Positions 1-8,982 of a stretch of 64,000 nucleotides of DNA are shown piece after piece. The translations under genes were made by a program, and so were the position numbers. This stretch comes from Thalassovita aquimarina (lineage in GTDB: Bacteria > Pseudomonadota > Alphaproteobacteria > Rhodobacterales > Rhodobacteraceae): the NCBI RefSeq assembly GCF_018219815.1, contig NZ_JADMKU010000020.1, forward strand, positions 17,645 through 81,644, read 5' to 3'. The notes beneath the pieces are model-generated. The model did no database searches and was not told where the DNA came from. It was given only the letters and a program-made list of their open reading frames with translations. Positions within the stretch are counted from its first letter, which is position 1. Each line of letters starts with the position of its first letter.

Positions 1-1
1 G

Positions 2-901
2 CGCACACCGAAAAAAAACTACGTGCTGCGCCGCAAACCGCCCGGAGTTCTTCTGAAATCGGCCCATGCGGTGGATCGCGAATTCCGGGTGCAAAGCGCG
101 CTGCACAACACCGACGTGCCGGTGGCCAAGATGTACCTGCTTTGCGAAGACGACGACGTGATCGGGTCGGCCTTCTACGTGATGGAAGAAATCGTCGGGC
201 GGCATTTCAACGACCCACGCCTGCCAGAACTGGCGAAGGAAGACCGGCTGCCGATCGTCGATGAAATGAACCGAGTGCTGGCGGCGATCCACAATGTCGA
301 TCTGGAAGCCACCGGCCTGTCCGATTACGGGCCCCAGGGGAATTACTATCGCCGCCAGATCGACCGCTGGACCAAGCAATACCGCGCCTCGGAAACCGAC
401 AAAATCCCGGCGATGGAAGAGCTGATCGCATGGCTCGACACCAACATCCCCGAAGAGGACGGCCAGCGCACGCTGGTGCACGGCGATTACCGCATCGACA
501 ACATGCTGTTCCACCCCGACCGGCCCGAATGCGCCGCGGTGCTGGATTGGGAACTGTCCACCATCGGCCACCCCTATGCCGATCTGGCCGCGGTGATCAT
601 GCAATGGAAAATGCCGCCCGGCCCCGAAGGCCGCGGGCTGGCCGGCGTCGACCGCGCCGCGCAAGGGCTGATGAGCGACGACGCCTTTGTCGACGCCTAT
701 TGCGCCCGACGCGACCTGCCCGGCATCGACAGTTTCGGCTTCTACCTGGCGTTCACATTTTTCCGCATGGCCGGCATCATCCAGGGCGTTTACAAACGCG
801 CGCTGGACGGCAACGCCTCCAATCCCGAACGGGCGAAGACACTGGGCGGCTACGTGTCCACCTTCGCCGCAAACGGGTTGGCCGCCGCCAAGACCGTATG
901 A
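2..901 (+). CDS. Phosphotransferase family protein (APH/ACAD10-11 type), 5' partial
   Basis: Kinase-fold phosphotransferase of the aminoglycoside/choline phosphotransferase superfamily, in the branch usually found with acyl-CoA dehydrogenases. The frame is open to the left edge and already reads family sequence (KNYVLRRKPPG) before the first possible start, GTG at 23, so the true 5' end lies outside the window. The catalytic loop HGDYRIDN is near bases 479-502 and the metal-binding segment VLDWE near 539-553. The stop overlaps a downstream ATG (ATGA, 898-901), so it is probably translationally coupled to the thioesterase. The beta-oxidation genes that follow suggest a role in acyl-CoA or hydroxyacyl metabolism, but this is inference and the substrate is unknown. 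Confidence 0.85.
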   Translation, partial: RTPKKNYVLRRKPPGVLLKSAHAVDREFRVQSALHNTDVPVAKMYLLCEDDDVIGSAFYVMEEIVGRHFNDPRLPELAKEDRLPIVDEMNRVLAAIHNVDLEATGLSDYGPQGNYYRRQIDRWTKQYRASETDKIPAMEELIAWLDTNIPEEDGQRTLVHGDYRIDNMLFHPDRPECAAVLDWELSTIGHPYADLAAVIMQWKMPPGPEGRGLAGVDRAAQGLMSDDAFVDAYCARRDLPGIDSFGFYLAFTFFRMAGIIQGVYKRALDGNASNPERAKTLGGYVSTFAANGLAAAKTV

Positions 902-1329
902 CGGAAGGAATGAACGTGAGAGACAGTCACATCGACCCCGCCTTGGCCGAAGACCCCTATGCGCTGCAAAAGCATCTGGGTTTCAAGATCACCGGCTGGG
1001 AAAAGGATTACGCCCGTGTCGAACTGCCGATGCAGGATCACCTGGGCAACCGTTATGGCATCCCGCATGGCGGGGTGCACGCGACGCTGCTGGATACCGC
1101 GATGGGATTCGCCGGATGCTATACCGGCGATCCGGCGGAAAAACAGCTGGCGATGACGCTGTCGCTGAACGTGAATTACGTCGGACAGATGAAGGGCAGT
1201 TTGCTGATCTGTGAAGGTTTCCGAACCGGTGGCGGCCGCAAGACCTTCTTCGCCGAAGCCAGGGTGACCGACGACCTCGGCACCCTGATCGCAACGGGAA
1301 CGGCGGTGTTTCGCTACCGGTCGAGATAG
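898..1329 (+). CDS. PaaI-family hotdog thioesterase
   Basis: Single hotdog-fold acyl-CoA thioesterase of the PaaI/YdiI type, about 143 residues from the first start. The family signature is visible as IPHGGVHATLLDTAMGFA, where HGG and the following Asp form the active-site loop on the hotdog helix. The start is ambiguous. ATG 898 overlaps the upstream stop, ATG 910 sits immediately after a GGAAGG Shine-Dalgarno, and GTG 916 lies 7 nt after it, which is the best spacing. The protein probably releases CoA from an aromatic or acyl thioester made by neighbouring catabolic enzymes; the substrate cannot be read from sequence. Confidence 0.85.
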   Translation: MTEGMNVRDSHIDPALAEDPYALQKHLGFKITGWEKDYARVELPMQDHLGNRYGIPHGGVHATLLDTAMGFAGCYTGDPAEKQLAMTLSLNVNYVGQMKGSLLICEGFRTGGGRKTFFAEARVTDDLGTLIATGTAVFRYRSR

Positions 1330-1351
1330 GGTCAATCGGGGTTCGCACATG

Positions 1352-1378
1352 ACGCGATGTCATTTCGTGAAATCGCGT
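1352..1378. promoter_or_regulatory. 27-nt imperfect dyad, candidate operator
   Basis: Inverted repeat with arms ACGCGAT-n-TCA and TGA-n-ATCGCGT around a 5-nt centre, 10 of 11 positions pairing. It lies in the 111-nt gap between the thioesterase and the oxidoreductase, about 63 nt before the ATG at 1441. Its size and symmetry suit a dimeric TetR- or MarR-type repressor. No regulator gene is next to it, so the partner is unknown. Confidence 0.45.
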
Positions 1379-1440
1379 AATTCCCTAGTATTTCAATGAC
1401 TTTTACCCAGAATAAAACAGAAGGAACAGGAGGAATTTCC

Positions 1441-2484
1441 ATGGCAGAAATGATGCAACGGGTCGTGCTGGCACGCCGCCCGCAAGGCGAACCGGTCGAC
1501 GAGGATTTCCGGCTTGAAGAGGCGCCGATGCCCACGCCCGGCGACGGCGAGGTTCTAGTCCGCGTCACCCATATGTCTCTCGACCCCTACATGCGGGGCC
1601 GTATGGACGACGCCAAGTCCTATGCCAAGCCGGTCGAGATCGACCACACGATGGAAGGCGGCGCCGTGGGAGAGGTGATCGCCTCCAACCACCCGAATTT
1701 CGCCCCCGGCGATTTCGCCTTCGGCATGTTCGGCTGGGCCAGCCACGGCTGCCTGCCGGGCAAGGAACTGCGCAAGCTCGACCCGGCCCACGGCCCGGTG
1801 ACCAACGCGCTCGGCGTGCTGGGCATGCCCGGTTTCACCGGCTGGTTCGGCCTGACCGAATACGGCAAGCCGAAGGCGGGCGAAACCCTGGTCGTGGCCG
1901 CCGCCACCGGCCCTGTGGGATCGATGGTCGGCCAGATGGCGAAACAATTGGGCCTGCGTGTTGTCGGCATCGCCGGCGGAGCGGATAAATGCAAGCTCGC
2001 CAAGGACACGTTCGGCTTCGACGAATGCCTCGATCACCGCGCCTATGACGACGCCAAGGCGCTACGCGCGGCGCTTAAGGACGTCTGCCCGAACGGCGTC
2101 GACATCTATTTCGAAAACGTCGCCGGCAAGGTCCTGGAAGCGGTGCTGCCGCTGATGAATGTCGGCGGCCGCATTCCTGTCTGCGGCATGATCGCCTGGT
2201 ACAATGCCGGGGCGCTCGGCGGCAATCAGCAGGGCGAAAAGGACCAGTTGCCGAAGATGTGGCGCACGATTCTGGTCAACCGGCTGCATGTGCACGGATT
2301 CATCATCTCGGATCATTTCGACCGCTACCCGGACTTCCTGTCTGATGCCGGACCGCGCGTGGCCGGTGGCAAGATCAAGACGGTCGAGGATATCGCCGAA
2401 GGGCTTGAAAACGCGCCGCGCGCCTTCATGAACATGCTGAAGGGCGGCAATTTCGGCAAGCAGATCGTCAAAGTGGCGGAATAA
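1441..2484 (+). CDS. NADP-dependent medium-chain oxidoreductase (YncB/CurA type)
   Basis: Zinc-independent medium-chain dehydrogenase/reductase of the leukotriene B4 12-hydroxydehydrogenase/CurA group, 347 residues, expected to reduce the C=C bond of enones with NADPH. The N-terminal GroES-like domain carries SLDPYMRGRM, typical of the group. The Rossmann domain has the nucleotide loop AATGPVGSMVG near residues 155-165. I chose ATG 1441 because AGGAGG lies just upstream; the frame extends to 1396, but that leader is not family sequence. It stands alone behind a dyad operator candidate and ends in a strong hairpin. Substrate unknown; could equally be a quinone reductase-like detoxification enzyme. 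Confidence 0.88.
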   Translation: MAEMMQRVVLARRPQGEPVDEDFRLEEAPMPTPGDGEVLVRVTHMSLDPYMRGRMDDAKSYAKPVEIDHTMEGGAVGEVIASNHPNFAPGDFAFGMFGWASHGCLPGKELRKLDPAHGPVTNALGVLGMPGFTGWFGLTEYGKPKAGETLVVAAATGPVGSMVGQMAKQLGLRVVGIAGGADKCKLAKDTFGFDECLDHRAYDDAKALRAALKDVCPNGVDIYFENVAGKVLEAVLPLMNVGGRIPVCGMIAWYNAGALGGNQQGEKDQLPKMWRTILVNRLHVHGFIISDHFDRYPDFLSDAGPRVAGGKIKTVEDIAEGLENAPRAFMNMLKGGNFGKQIVKVAE

Positions 2485-2511
2485 AATCCGCCTGCGCGTG
2501 CCGCGGGCGGG

Positions 2512-2536
2512 AAAAGGGGGGCCTTGCCCCCCTTTT
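2512..2536. terminator. Bidirectional intrinsic terminator
   Basis: Eleven-base-pair stem (AAAAGGGGGGC / GCCCCCCTTTT) with a 3-nt loop between two convergent genes. T residues on the right and A residues on the left let it act on both strands. Confidence 0.8.
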
Positions 2537-2590
2537 GGCCTTCGGCCAATTCACCCCCCAGGGTATTTTCACCAAGAAAAAGCAAGGGCG
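2512..2590 (-). repeat. Rhodobacterales intergenic hairpin module, copy 1
   Basis: On the minus strand this reads AAAATACCCTGGGGGG, then a TTGGCC-GAA-GGCCAA hairpin, then the G/C-run hairpin of the terminator. The same layout recurs near 11,400 and 46,270 in this window. It matches a dispersed intergenic module I know from this bacterial order. Confidence 0.6.
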
Positions 2591-2707
2591 TTTTCCCCTT
2601 CCTGCCCAGCGCGAATGCTCCGGTGGTTCGGGGCAGCGCACCCGGGGCGGTTGTGCGCCCCGAGACGAAGCGAAAACTGCGCGCCCTGAAAGGACGCACA
2701 ATTCCGG

Positions 2708-3781
2708 TCAGGCGGCGCGGTTGCCAGCCATCACCCGGGTCAGGTGATAATCGGTATCGCCCAGCTGCGCGTCCAGCATCACCAGGCGCTTGGCGTAATG
2801 CGAAATCGGGTATTCCCAGGTCATCGCGATGCCGCCATGCATCTGGATCGCTTCCTCCGCCACAAGGCGCGCAGCGCGGCCGATCATGTTCTTGGCCATC
2901 GAGGCATAGCGCGAAGCGTCTTCGCCGCCCAGTTCCGCCGCCGCCTTGATCGTGATCGAGCGGGCCTGTTCGATCTCGGTCAGCATGTCGACCGCGCGGT
3001 GCTGCAGCACCTGGAACTTGCCGATCGGAACGCCGAACTGCTTGCGCTGTTTCAGGTAATCGACCGTGGTCGCATGGGTCACGTCCATCGCGCCCACTGC
3101 CTCGGCGCAGAGCGCGACGATACCGGCATTGATCGCGTCCTGCATGGCATCCCCCGCATCGGCCATCAGCAGACGCGCCGGAGTGTCATCCAGCAGGACC
3201 TCGGCCGCGCCGCCGCCTTCCATCATGGCATAACCGGTCACGTTAGCATCAGCCGCCTGCACCTCGAACAGTGCCAGCGTGCCGTCGAGCTTGGCCGCGA
3301 TCAACAGAACATCGGTGGCCTGGCCGCCATAGACGGTGCTCTTGCGGCCCGACAGGGTGAAATTATCGCCCTTCGCGGTCGCTGAGCAGGCGATCTGATC
3401 CAGTTCATAGGGCGCGTCGATCTCGGTGAAGCCCACCGCGTATTTCGTCGCGCCCGACAGCAGCGCTTCCTGGTCCTCGCCCGCAGCATTCAGCAGGCGC
3501 GAGGCCATCAGCGCACCCAGCACCGGTTCCGGGGTCAGTTGGCGGCCCATCGCTTCGAACACCACCGAGATGTCGAAACCGGCGCCGCCGAAGCCGCCCG
3601 CGCTTTCTGGGGCTAGCGCGAAGAGCGCACCCAGTTCGGCCAGTTCGTCCCATTTCGACGGGTCGTGGAACGGCGCCTCATAGGCCACCTTGTTGCGGTG
3701 TTCCACGGGATATTGTTCTGCCAGGTAGCGGTTCAACGTGTCGCTGAGCATCTGGCGGTCTTCGGTCAGATTGAAATCCAT
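2708..3781 (-). CDS. Acyl-CoA dehydrogenase, small subunit type (PimD-like)
   Basis: FAD-dependent acyl-CoA dehydrogenase, 357 residues, resembling the small subunit of the pimeloyl-CoA dehydrogenase pair. N-terminal helical domain, middle beta domain (GRKSTVYGGQATDVLL), and C-terminal helical domain with MHGGIAMTWEYPISHYAKR. It lies 4 nt downstream of the larger acyl-CoA dehydrogenase and ends the three-gene operon started by the bifunctional hydratase/dehydrogenase. Such small/large pairs probably form heteromers that put the first double bond into dicarboxylyl-, branched- or aromatic-derived acyl-CoAs. The small subunit may be structurally important but less active; this is inferred from the family. 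Confidence 0.88.
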   Translation of the reverse strand: MDFNLTEDRQMLSDTLNRYLAEQYPVEHRNKVAYEAPFHDPSKWDELAELGALFALAPESAGGFGGAGFDISVVFEAMGRQLTPEPVLGALMASRLLNAAGEDQEALLSGATKYAVGFTEIDAPYELDQIACSATAKGDNFTLSGRKSTVYGGQATDVLLIAAKLDGTLALFEVQAADANVTGYAMMEGGGAAEVLLDDTPARLLMADAGDAMQDAINAGIVALCAEAVGAMDVTHATTVDYLKQRKQFGVPIGKFQVLQHRAVDMLTEIEQARSITIKAAAELGGEDASRYASMAKNMIGRAARLVAEEAIQMHGGIAMTWEYPISHYAKRLVMLDAQLGDTDYHLTRVMAGNRAA

Positions 3782-3785
3782 CGTC

Positions 3786-4976
3786 TCACAGCTCCAGCAT
3801 GGTCTTGGTCAGGATGTTGCGCTGGATCTCGTTCGATCCACCGAAAATCGAGGTCTTGCGGTTGTTGAAATACCGCGCCGCGTTGTTGGCGGTGTCGGCC
3901 GGGCCGAACATCAGGTTGCCGTCGTTGACGTAACCCGGGAAGGGCGCGGCGGCCGGGCCAAGCGCGCGGCGGGCCAGATCCTTGAGTTCCTGGTTGATCA
4001 CCGTGCCCTTGATCTTCAGGATCGAGGTTTCCGGCCCCGGCGCGCCCTGTTGCTGCGCCTTGAACAGCATCCGCAGGTTGGTGATCTTCATCGCTTCGAG
4101 GTCGATTTCCGCCTGCGCCACACGGGCGGCGAAGAGCGGATCCTCGATCAGCGGGCGACCATTGCGCTGCACCTTAGCCGCCAGCGCCTTGACCTCTTCC
4201 AGCGCCTGCATCGAAAAACCCACCCCGGCGATGCCGGTGCGTTCATGGGTCAGTAGGTACTTGGCGATGGTCCAGCCCCTGTTTTCCTCGCCCACCAGGT
4301 TTTCGTACGGCACGCGCACATCGGTGAAGAACACCTCGTTCACCTCGTGACCGCCCTCGATCAGCTTGATCGGGCGCAGCTCGATCCCCGGCGTCTTCAT
4401 GTCGACCAGGATGAAGCTGATGCCCGACTGCTGCTTGGCGTCCGGGTCGGTGCGGCACAGGCAGAAGATCCAGTCGGCATGCTGGCCCAGCGTGGTCCAT
4501 GTTTTCTGACCGTTGATCACCCATTGGTCGCCATCGCGCACGGCGCGGGTTTTCAGGCTGGCAAGGTCCGACCCGGCGCCCGGTTCGGAATAGCCCTGGC
4601 ACCACCAGTCGGTGCCGTCCAGGATACGCGGCAGGTAATGATCCTGCTGTTCCTTGGTACCGAATTTCTGCAGCACCGGCCCCAGCATCGACAGCCCGAA
4701 GGGCACGATGCGCGGCGCGTAGGCGCGGCAGCATTCCTCTTCGAAGATATGGCGCTGTACCGGGGTCCAGCCGGGGCCGCCGAATTCCTTCGGCCAGGTG
4801 GTGGCAAGCCAGCCCTTGGCGTTCAGGATGGCATGGTATTCTTCCATAATTTCCTTGGTCAGCTCGCCCCCCGAACGCACCGCGTCGGAAATGTGGGCGG
4901 GCAGGTTTTCGGCAAGGTAACTGCGAACCTCGTCGCGGAACGCGATGTCCTCTGCGGAAAAGCTCAGATCCATCAC
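3786..4976 (-). CDS. Acyl-CoA dehydrogenase, large subunit type (PimC-like)
   Basis: Acyl-CoA dehydrogenase of 396 residues. It has the acyl-CoA dehydrogenase signature GYSEPGAGSDLASLKTRA near residue 140 and the C-terminal FAD/tetramer motif FGGSNEIQRNILTK. Electrons would pass to ETF. The start is GTG 4976 or ATG 4973, directly after the upstream stop (TGAGTGATG), which implies translational coupling to the hydratase/dehydrogenase. With the small subunit 4 nt downstream it forms a PimC/PimD-like pair. The exact acyl chain is not predictable; a medium-chain, dicarboxylic or ring-cleavage product is plausible. Confidence 0.9.
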   Translation of the reverse strand: MMDLSFSAEDIAFRDEVRSYLAENLPAHISDAVRSGGELTKEIMEEYHAILNAKGWLATTWPKEFGGPGWTPVQRHIFEEECCRAYAPRIVPFGLSMLGPVLQKFGTKEQQDHYLPRILDGTDWWCQGYSEPGAGSDLASLKTRAVRDGDQWVINGQKTWTTLGQHADWIFCLCRTDPDAKQQSGISFILVDMKTPGIELRPIKLIEGGHEVNEVFFTDVRVPYENLVGEENRGWTIAKYLLTHERTGIAGVGFSMQALEEVKALAAKVQRNGRPLIEDPLFAARVAQAEIDLEAMKITNLRMLFKAQQQGAPGPETSILKIKGTVINQELKDLARRALGPAAAPFPGYVNDGNLMFGPADTANNAARYFNNRKTSIFGGSNEIQRNILTKTMLEL

Positions 4977-7076
4977 TCAGGCTCCCTTGTTCAGATCGGC
5001 GAAAGTGGTGCCTTCGTCCGCCATCTTCTGCAGCAGCGGCGGCACCTGCCAGTAATTGGCGTCTTCCTTGGCGTATTCGGTGATGCGGGCGACCAGTTCC
5101 TTGGCCCCGATCGTATCCGCGTAGTGCAGCGGGCCGCCGCGGAAACGCGGGAAGCCGTAGCCGAACAGGAACACCATATCGACATCGACCGGGCGCTTGG
5201 CGGTGCCGTCTTCGACCACGCGAGTTGCTTCGACGATCATCGCGGTCATGTAGCGGTCGACGATTTCGGCATCGGTGAAGGTGCGCGGTGTGATGCCCTT
5301 CTCGGCGCGCACCGCGTCGATGATCTTGGCCACTTCCGGGTTGGGTTCCGGCGCGGCGTCGCCGTAGATGTAGTATCCCTGCCCCGCCTTGCGGCCGAAC
5401 CAGCCGTTTTCGCAGATCTTGTCGGCCACGTCGCCGGCATAGCGTTCGTTCGGATCGCGGGTCGCCGCCTTGCGCTTGCGGGTCATCCAACCGATATCGA
5501 GCCCGGCCAGATCGCCCACCTTGTGCGGCCCCATGGCAAACCCGAAGCCTTCCAGCGCATCATCCACCTGCTGCGGCGACGCGCCGTCCAGCACCAGATA
5601 GCTGGCGGTTTTCGAATAATGCGCCAGGATACGGTTGCCGATGAAGCCGTCGCAGACCTGCGCCAGAACGCCGACCTTCTTCAGCCGCTTCGCCAGCGCG
5701 AAACCGGTGGCCAGAACATCGGGTGCCGTTTTCGCCCCCTGCACGATTTCCAACAGCCGCATCACATGGGCGGGGCTGAAGAAATGCAGCCCCAGCACGT
5801 CCTGCGGACGGTCGGTGCTGTCGGCGATTTCGTTGACGTCCAGATAGGAGGTGTTGGAGGCGAGGATCGCGCCTTCCTTGCAGATGGTGTTGAGCTTGCC
5901 GAAGATGTCCTTCTTCACGTCCATCTGTTCGAACACCGCCTCGATCACCAGATCGACATCGGACAGTACCTCCAGCCCCAGCGACGGTTCCAGCATCTTC
6001 AGCGCGGCGTCTTTCTGCTCGGCGGTCATCTTGCCGCGCTTCACCGCGCCTTCGAGGTTCTTGGTGATCGTCGCAACGCCGCGATCTAGCCCTTCCTGCG
6101 CGACTTCGACCAGACGCACAGGAATGCCCGCCAGCAGGCAGGAGGTGGCGATCCCCGATCCCATCGTGCCGCCGCCGATCACGCCGATCTTATTGATCTC
6201 GCGACTGTCGCCCTTGGCTTCGGGGATGCCGGACACGGCACGTTCGCCGAAAAACGCATGGATCAGCCCGGCGCGCTGCGGGGTCTGCATCGAATCCAAG
6301 AAGGCCTGGCGTTCGATCTTCAGCCCCTCTGTCAGCGGCAGGGACGAAGCCGCCACCGCCTCGACCACCTTGTGCGGCGAAAAGAGGTGCGCCTGCTTCG
6401 CCTTCAGCTTCGCGGCGGTGTCTTCCAGCGCCTTGTCGTCGCGTTCGACCTGCAGTTCACTGGTGCGGCGTGTCGCCAGCTTGCCGTCCAGAACGTCTTG
6501 CGCGGCCTGCAGGGCGGCCTCGCGCGGGGTGGTATCGACCAGACGGTCGATCACACCTTTTTCCAAGGCTTCCTCGGCCTTCACCTGACGTCCCGACAGC
6601 GCCATGTCGAGCGTGAAGGGAATGCCAGCGATGCGCGGCAGCCGCTGCGTGCCACCGGCGCCGGGCAGCAGCCCCAGCAGAATTTCCGGTAGGCCGACGC
6701 GCAGCCCCTTGATGCCGATGCGGGCATGGGTCGCCATGCCCAGTTCGAAACCACCGCCAAGCGCGGTGCCATGCATGACCGAAATCACCGGGATCTGGCT
6801 GGCCTCGATGATGTTATAGACATCCGGCAGCGCCGGCGGCTGCGGCGGTTTGCCGAATTCGGTGATATCGGCGCCGGCGACGAAGGTACGGCCCTCGGCA
6901 TAGATCGCGATGACCTTGGCGGTGCCTTCTTCGTTCAACCGGGTGATCGCATCCTGCAAGCCCTGCCTGACCACCTGCCCGGTGGCGTTCACCGGTGGAT
7001 TGTCGATGATGATCAAGGCAATGTCGCCCTGCCGTTCGATGGAAATCTTTTCGTTTACCTGGGTGACATCGGTCAT
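4977..7076 (-). CDS. Bifunctional enoyl-CoA hydratase / 3-hydroxyacyl-CoA dehydrogenase (FadB/FadJ/PimF-like)
   Basis: Multifunctional beta-oxidation enzyme of 699 residues. The N-terminal crotonase domain (about residues 10-190) shows the oxyanion-hole segments AGADITEFG and GTALGGGFELGMA. The NAD-binding domain starts near residue 300 with GVIGGGTMGSGI, followed by HFFSPAHVMRLLEIV and GFIGNRILAHYSK of the C-terminal dehydrogenase domain. It catalyses hydration of enoyl-CoA and oxidation of 3-hydroxyacyl-CoA, the two steps after the acyl-CoA dehydrogenases encoded just downstream, so one transcript covers three steps. No thiolase is in the window, so that step is encoded elsewhere. AGGAG/GAGGCAG sequence precedes ATG 7076. 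Confidence 0.93.
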   Translation of the reverse strand: MTDVTQVNEKISIERQGDIALIIIDNPPVNATGQVVRQGLQDAITRLNEEGTAKVIAIYAEGRTFVAGADITEFGKPPQPPALPDVYNIIEASQIPVISVMHGTALGGGFELGMATHARIGIKGLRVGLPEILLGLLPGAGGTQRLPRIAGIPFTLDMALSGRQVKAEEALEKGVIDRLVDTTPREAALQAAQDVLDGKLATRRTSELQVERDDKALEDTAAKLKAKQAHLFSPHKVVEAVAASSLPLTEGLKIERQAFLDSMQTPQRAGLIHAFFGERAVSGIPEAKGDSREINKIGVIGGGTMGSGIATSCLLAGIPVRLVEVAQEGLDRGVATITKNLEGAVKRGKMTAEQKDAALKMLEPSLGLEVLSDVDLVIEAVFEQMDVKKDIFGKLNTICKEGAILASNTSYLDVNEIADSTDRPQDVLGLHFFSPAHVMRLLEIVQGAKTAPDVLATGFALAKRLKKVGVLAQVCDGFIGNRILAHYSKTASYLVLDGASPQQVDDALEGFGFAMGPHKVGDLAGLDIGWMTRKRKAATRDPNERYAGDVADKICENGWFGRKAGQGYYIYGDAAPEPNPEVAKIIDAVRAEKGITPRTFTDAEIVDRYMTAMIVEATRVVEDGTAKRPVDVDMVFLFGYGFPRFRGGPLHYADTIGAKELVARITEYAKEDANYWQVPPLLQKMADEGTTFADLNKGA

Positions 7077-7222
7077 CTGGCTGCCTCACGCTCCTGCAAT
7101 CGTACAGAGGGATACAGGCCGTCCAGCGGCCTCCTCCTTCGCGGCCAAACTAAAGCGAAGCGACAGGCGCGTCAACGCGCGGAATTTTGTTTTGCACAGC
7201 AGAACGAAGCAATGACGTCAGG

Positions 7223-8917
7223 TTACGAGATGATCTCGAACCGGTTCACGTCGACCAGCCCCCGGTCGGTGATCTTGAGGTTCGGGATCACCGGCAAGGC
7301 AAGAAAGGCCAGTTGCAGGAAGGGTTCTTCCAGCGTGACGCCAAGCAAACGTGCCGCTGCACGCAGATGTTCGAGCTTTTCCTTTACCGCCTCGAACGGG
7401 TCAAGGCTCATCAGCCCGGCCACCGGCAGGGCCAGTTCGGCCAGCACCTTACCATCCCGCGCCACCACGAAACCGCCCTCGATTTCCCCCAACCGGTTGG
7501 CGGCCAGCGCCATGTCATCGTAATCGGCCCCCACCACCGCGATATTGTGGTGGTCGTGACAGACGGTCGAGGCGATGGCGCCATGCCGCAGCCCAAAGCC
7601 GCGCACGAAACCGGTGGCCATGTTGCCGTTCTTGCCGTGCCGTTCGATCACCGCGATCTTGATCAGGTCGCGACCCGGATCGGGGCGCTTGTCGCCGTCT
7701 TCGATCGGGATCACCTCGTGCAAATGCTCGGTAATGATCTTGCCTTCGATTATGCCGATCACGTCGGTGTCTTCGCGGTTGCCCGCAGTGCGGAAATGCT
7801 GCGCAGTCACCGTCGGCGCGTTGACCGAATGGCGCCCCACCGGCGGGATCGTGTCGCGCGCGGCGAAGGCTTCGTCTGTCACCTCGACACCGCCACAGAG
7901 GACCCTTTGCACATCACAGTCTTCAAGGCTGGTCAACGCCACGATATCGGCGCGCTTGCCCGGGGCGATGAGCCCGCGATCCTTCAGCCCGAAGGCTTCG
8001 GCCGCCGACAGACTGGCGGCGCGATAGGCGGCCAGCACCGGCGCGCCCAGCCCGATCAGGCTGCGGATCATGTAATCGAGATGGCCGTATTCGGCGATGT
8101 CGAGCGGATTGCGGTCGTCGGTGCACAGGCACAGGTAAGGCGCGGTGCGGTCGGTCAGCGCCGGCGCCAGCGCATGCATGTCCTTGGACACCGACCCTTC
8201 GCGGATCAGCACCCGCATCCCCTTGCGCAGCTTTTCCAGCGCCTCCTCGGCCGTGGTCGCTTCGTGTTCGGTGCGGATACCGGCGGCGATATAGCCGTTC
8301 AGGTCCTTGCCCGACAGCAGCGGGCAATGGCCGTCGATGTGTTTGCCGCGGAACAGGTTGAGCTTTTCCATCACGCCCGGGTCCTTGTAGAGCACCCCGG
8401 GGAAATTCATGAACTCGGCCAGCCCAATGCCTGTCAGATGGTCCATCAAGGGGACCAGATCGGCGGCTTCGATCCTTGCACCGGCGGTTTCCATTTCGGT
8501 CGAGGGCACGCAGGAGGACAGTTGCACCCGAATGCTCATCAGCGTGTGCAGCGCGGCCTGCTGGAAATATCGGATGCCGTCGGGGCCGATCACATTGGCA
8601 ATCTCGTGCGGATCGCAGATCGCGGTGGTGACCCCGCGCGGCAGCACGCAGCGGTCAAATTCGAACGGCGTGACCAGCGAGCTTTCGATATGCAGATGGG
8701 TATCGATGAATCCGGGCACCAGAATCTGGCCCGACACGTCGATCACGCGCTTGCCCTCGTAGGCCGCGCAGGTGCCGACGATGGTATCGCCGCAGATCGC
8801 CACGTCGCCGTCGAGCAATTCGCCGGTGACGAGATCGAGCACCTTGCCTCCGCGCAGCACGATATCGGCGGGCTCCACCCCGCGCCCCTGATCGATCAGC
8901 TGGTCCAGTTCCGCCAT
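7223..8917 (-). CDS. ade: Adenine deaminase
   Basis: Amidohydrolase converting adenine to hypoxanthine and ammonia in purine salvage; 564 residues, normal for the family. The metal-binding motif DTHLHIESS, the segment CDPHEIANV, and [10 protein letters not shown] with the family's conserved Asp pair are all present. Of the possible starts, ATG 8917 lies 6 nt behind AGGAG; ATG 8920 is too close and the longer N-terminus from 8956 is not family-like. It is a single gene between Tex and the beta-oxidation operon. The downstream gap holds a GCGCGT/ACGCGC inverted repeat near 7170 without a clear T-run, so termination is uncertain. Confidence 0.92.
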   Translation of the reverse strand: MAELDQLIDQGRGVEPADIVLRGGKVLDLVTGELLDGDVAICGDTIVGTCAAYEGKRVIDVSGQILVPGFIDTHLHIESSLVTPFEFDRCVLPRGVTTAICDPHEIANVIGPDGIRYFQQAALHTLMSIRVQLSSCVPSTEMETAGARIEAADLVPLMDHLTGIGLAEFMNFPGVLYKDPGVMEKLNLFRGKHIDGHCPLLSGKDLNGYIAAGIRTEHEATTAEEALEKLRKGMRVLIREGSVSKDMHALAPALTDRTAPYLCLCTDDRNPLDIAEYGHLDYMIRSLIGLGAPVLAAYRAASLSAAEAFGLKDRGLIAPGKRADIVALTSLEDCDVQRVLCGGVEVTDEAFAARDTIPPVGRHSVNAPTVTAQHFRTAGNREDTDVIGIIEGKIITEHLHEVIPIEDGDKRPDPGRDLIKIAVIERHGKNGNMATGFVRGFGLRHGAIASTVCHDHHNIAVVGADYDDMALAANRLGEIEGGFVVARDGKVLAELALPVAGLMSLDPFEAVKEKLEHLRAAARLLGVTLEEPFLQLAFLALPVIPNLKITDRGLVDVNRFEIIS

Positions 8918-8982
8918 CATGCTCTCCTGTCTCCGGTTGCGCGCCGAGGATGCCACGGAACCGGAGGGGAGGCGAGGCGCGA

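Noticed and set aside
4347..6089. 580-codon plus-strand frame over the acyl-CoA dehydrogenase and hydratase genes
   Set aside because: Antisense shadow with no ribosome-binding site or recognisable domain.
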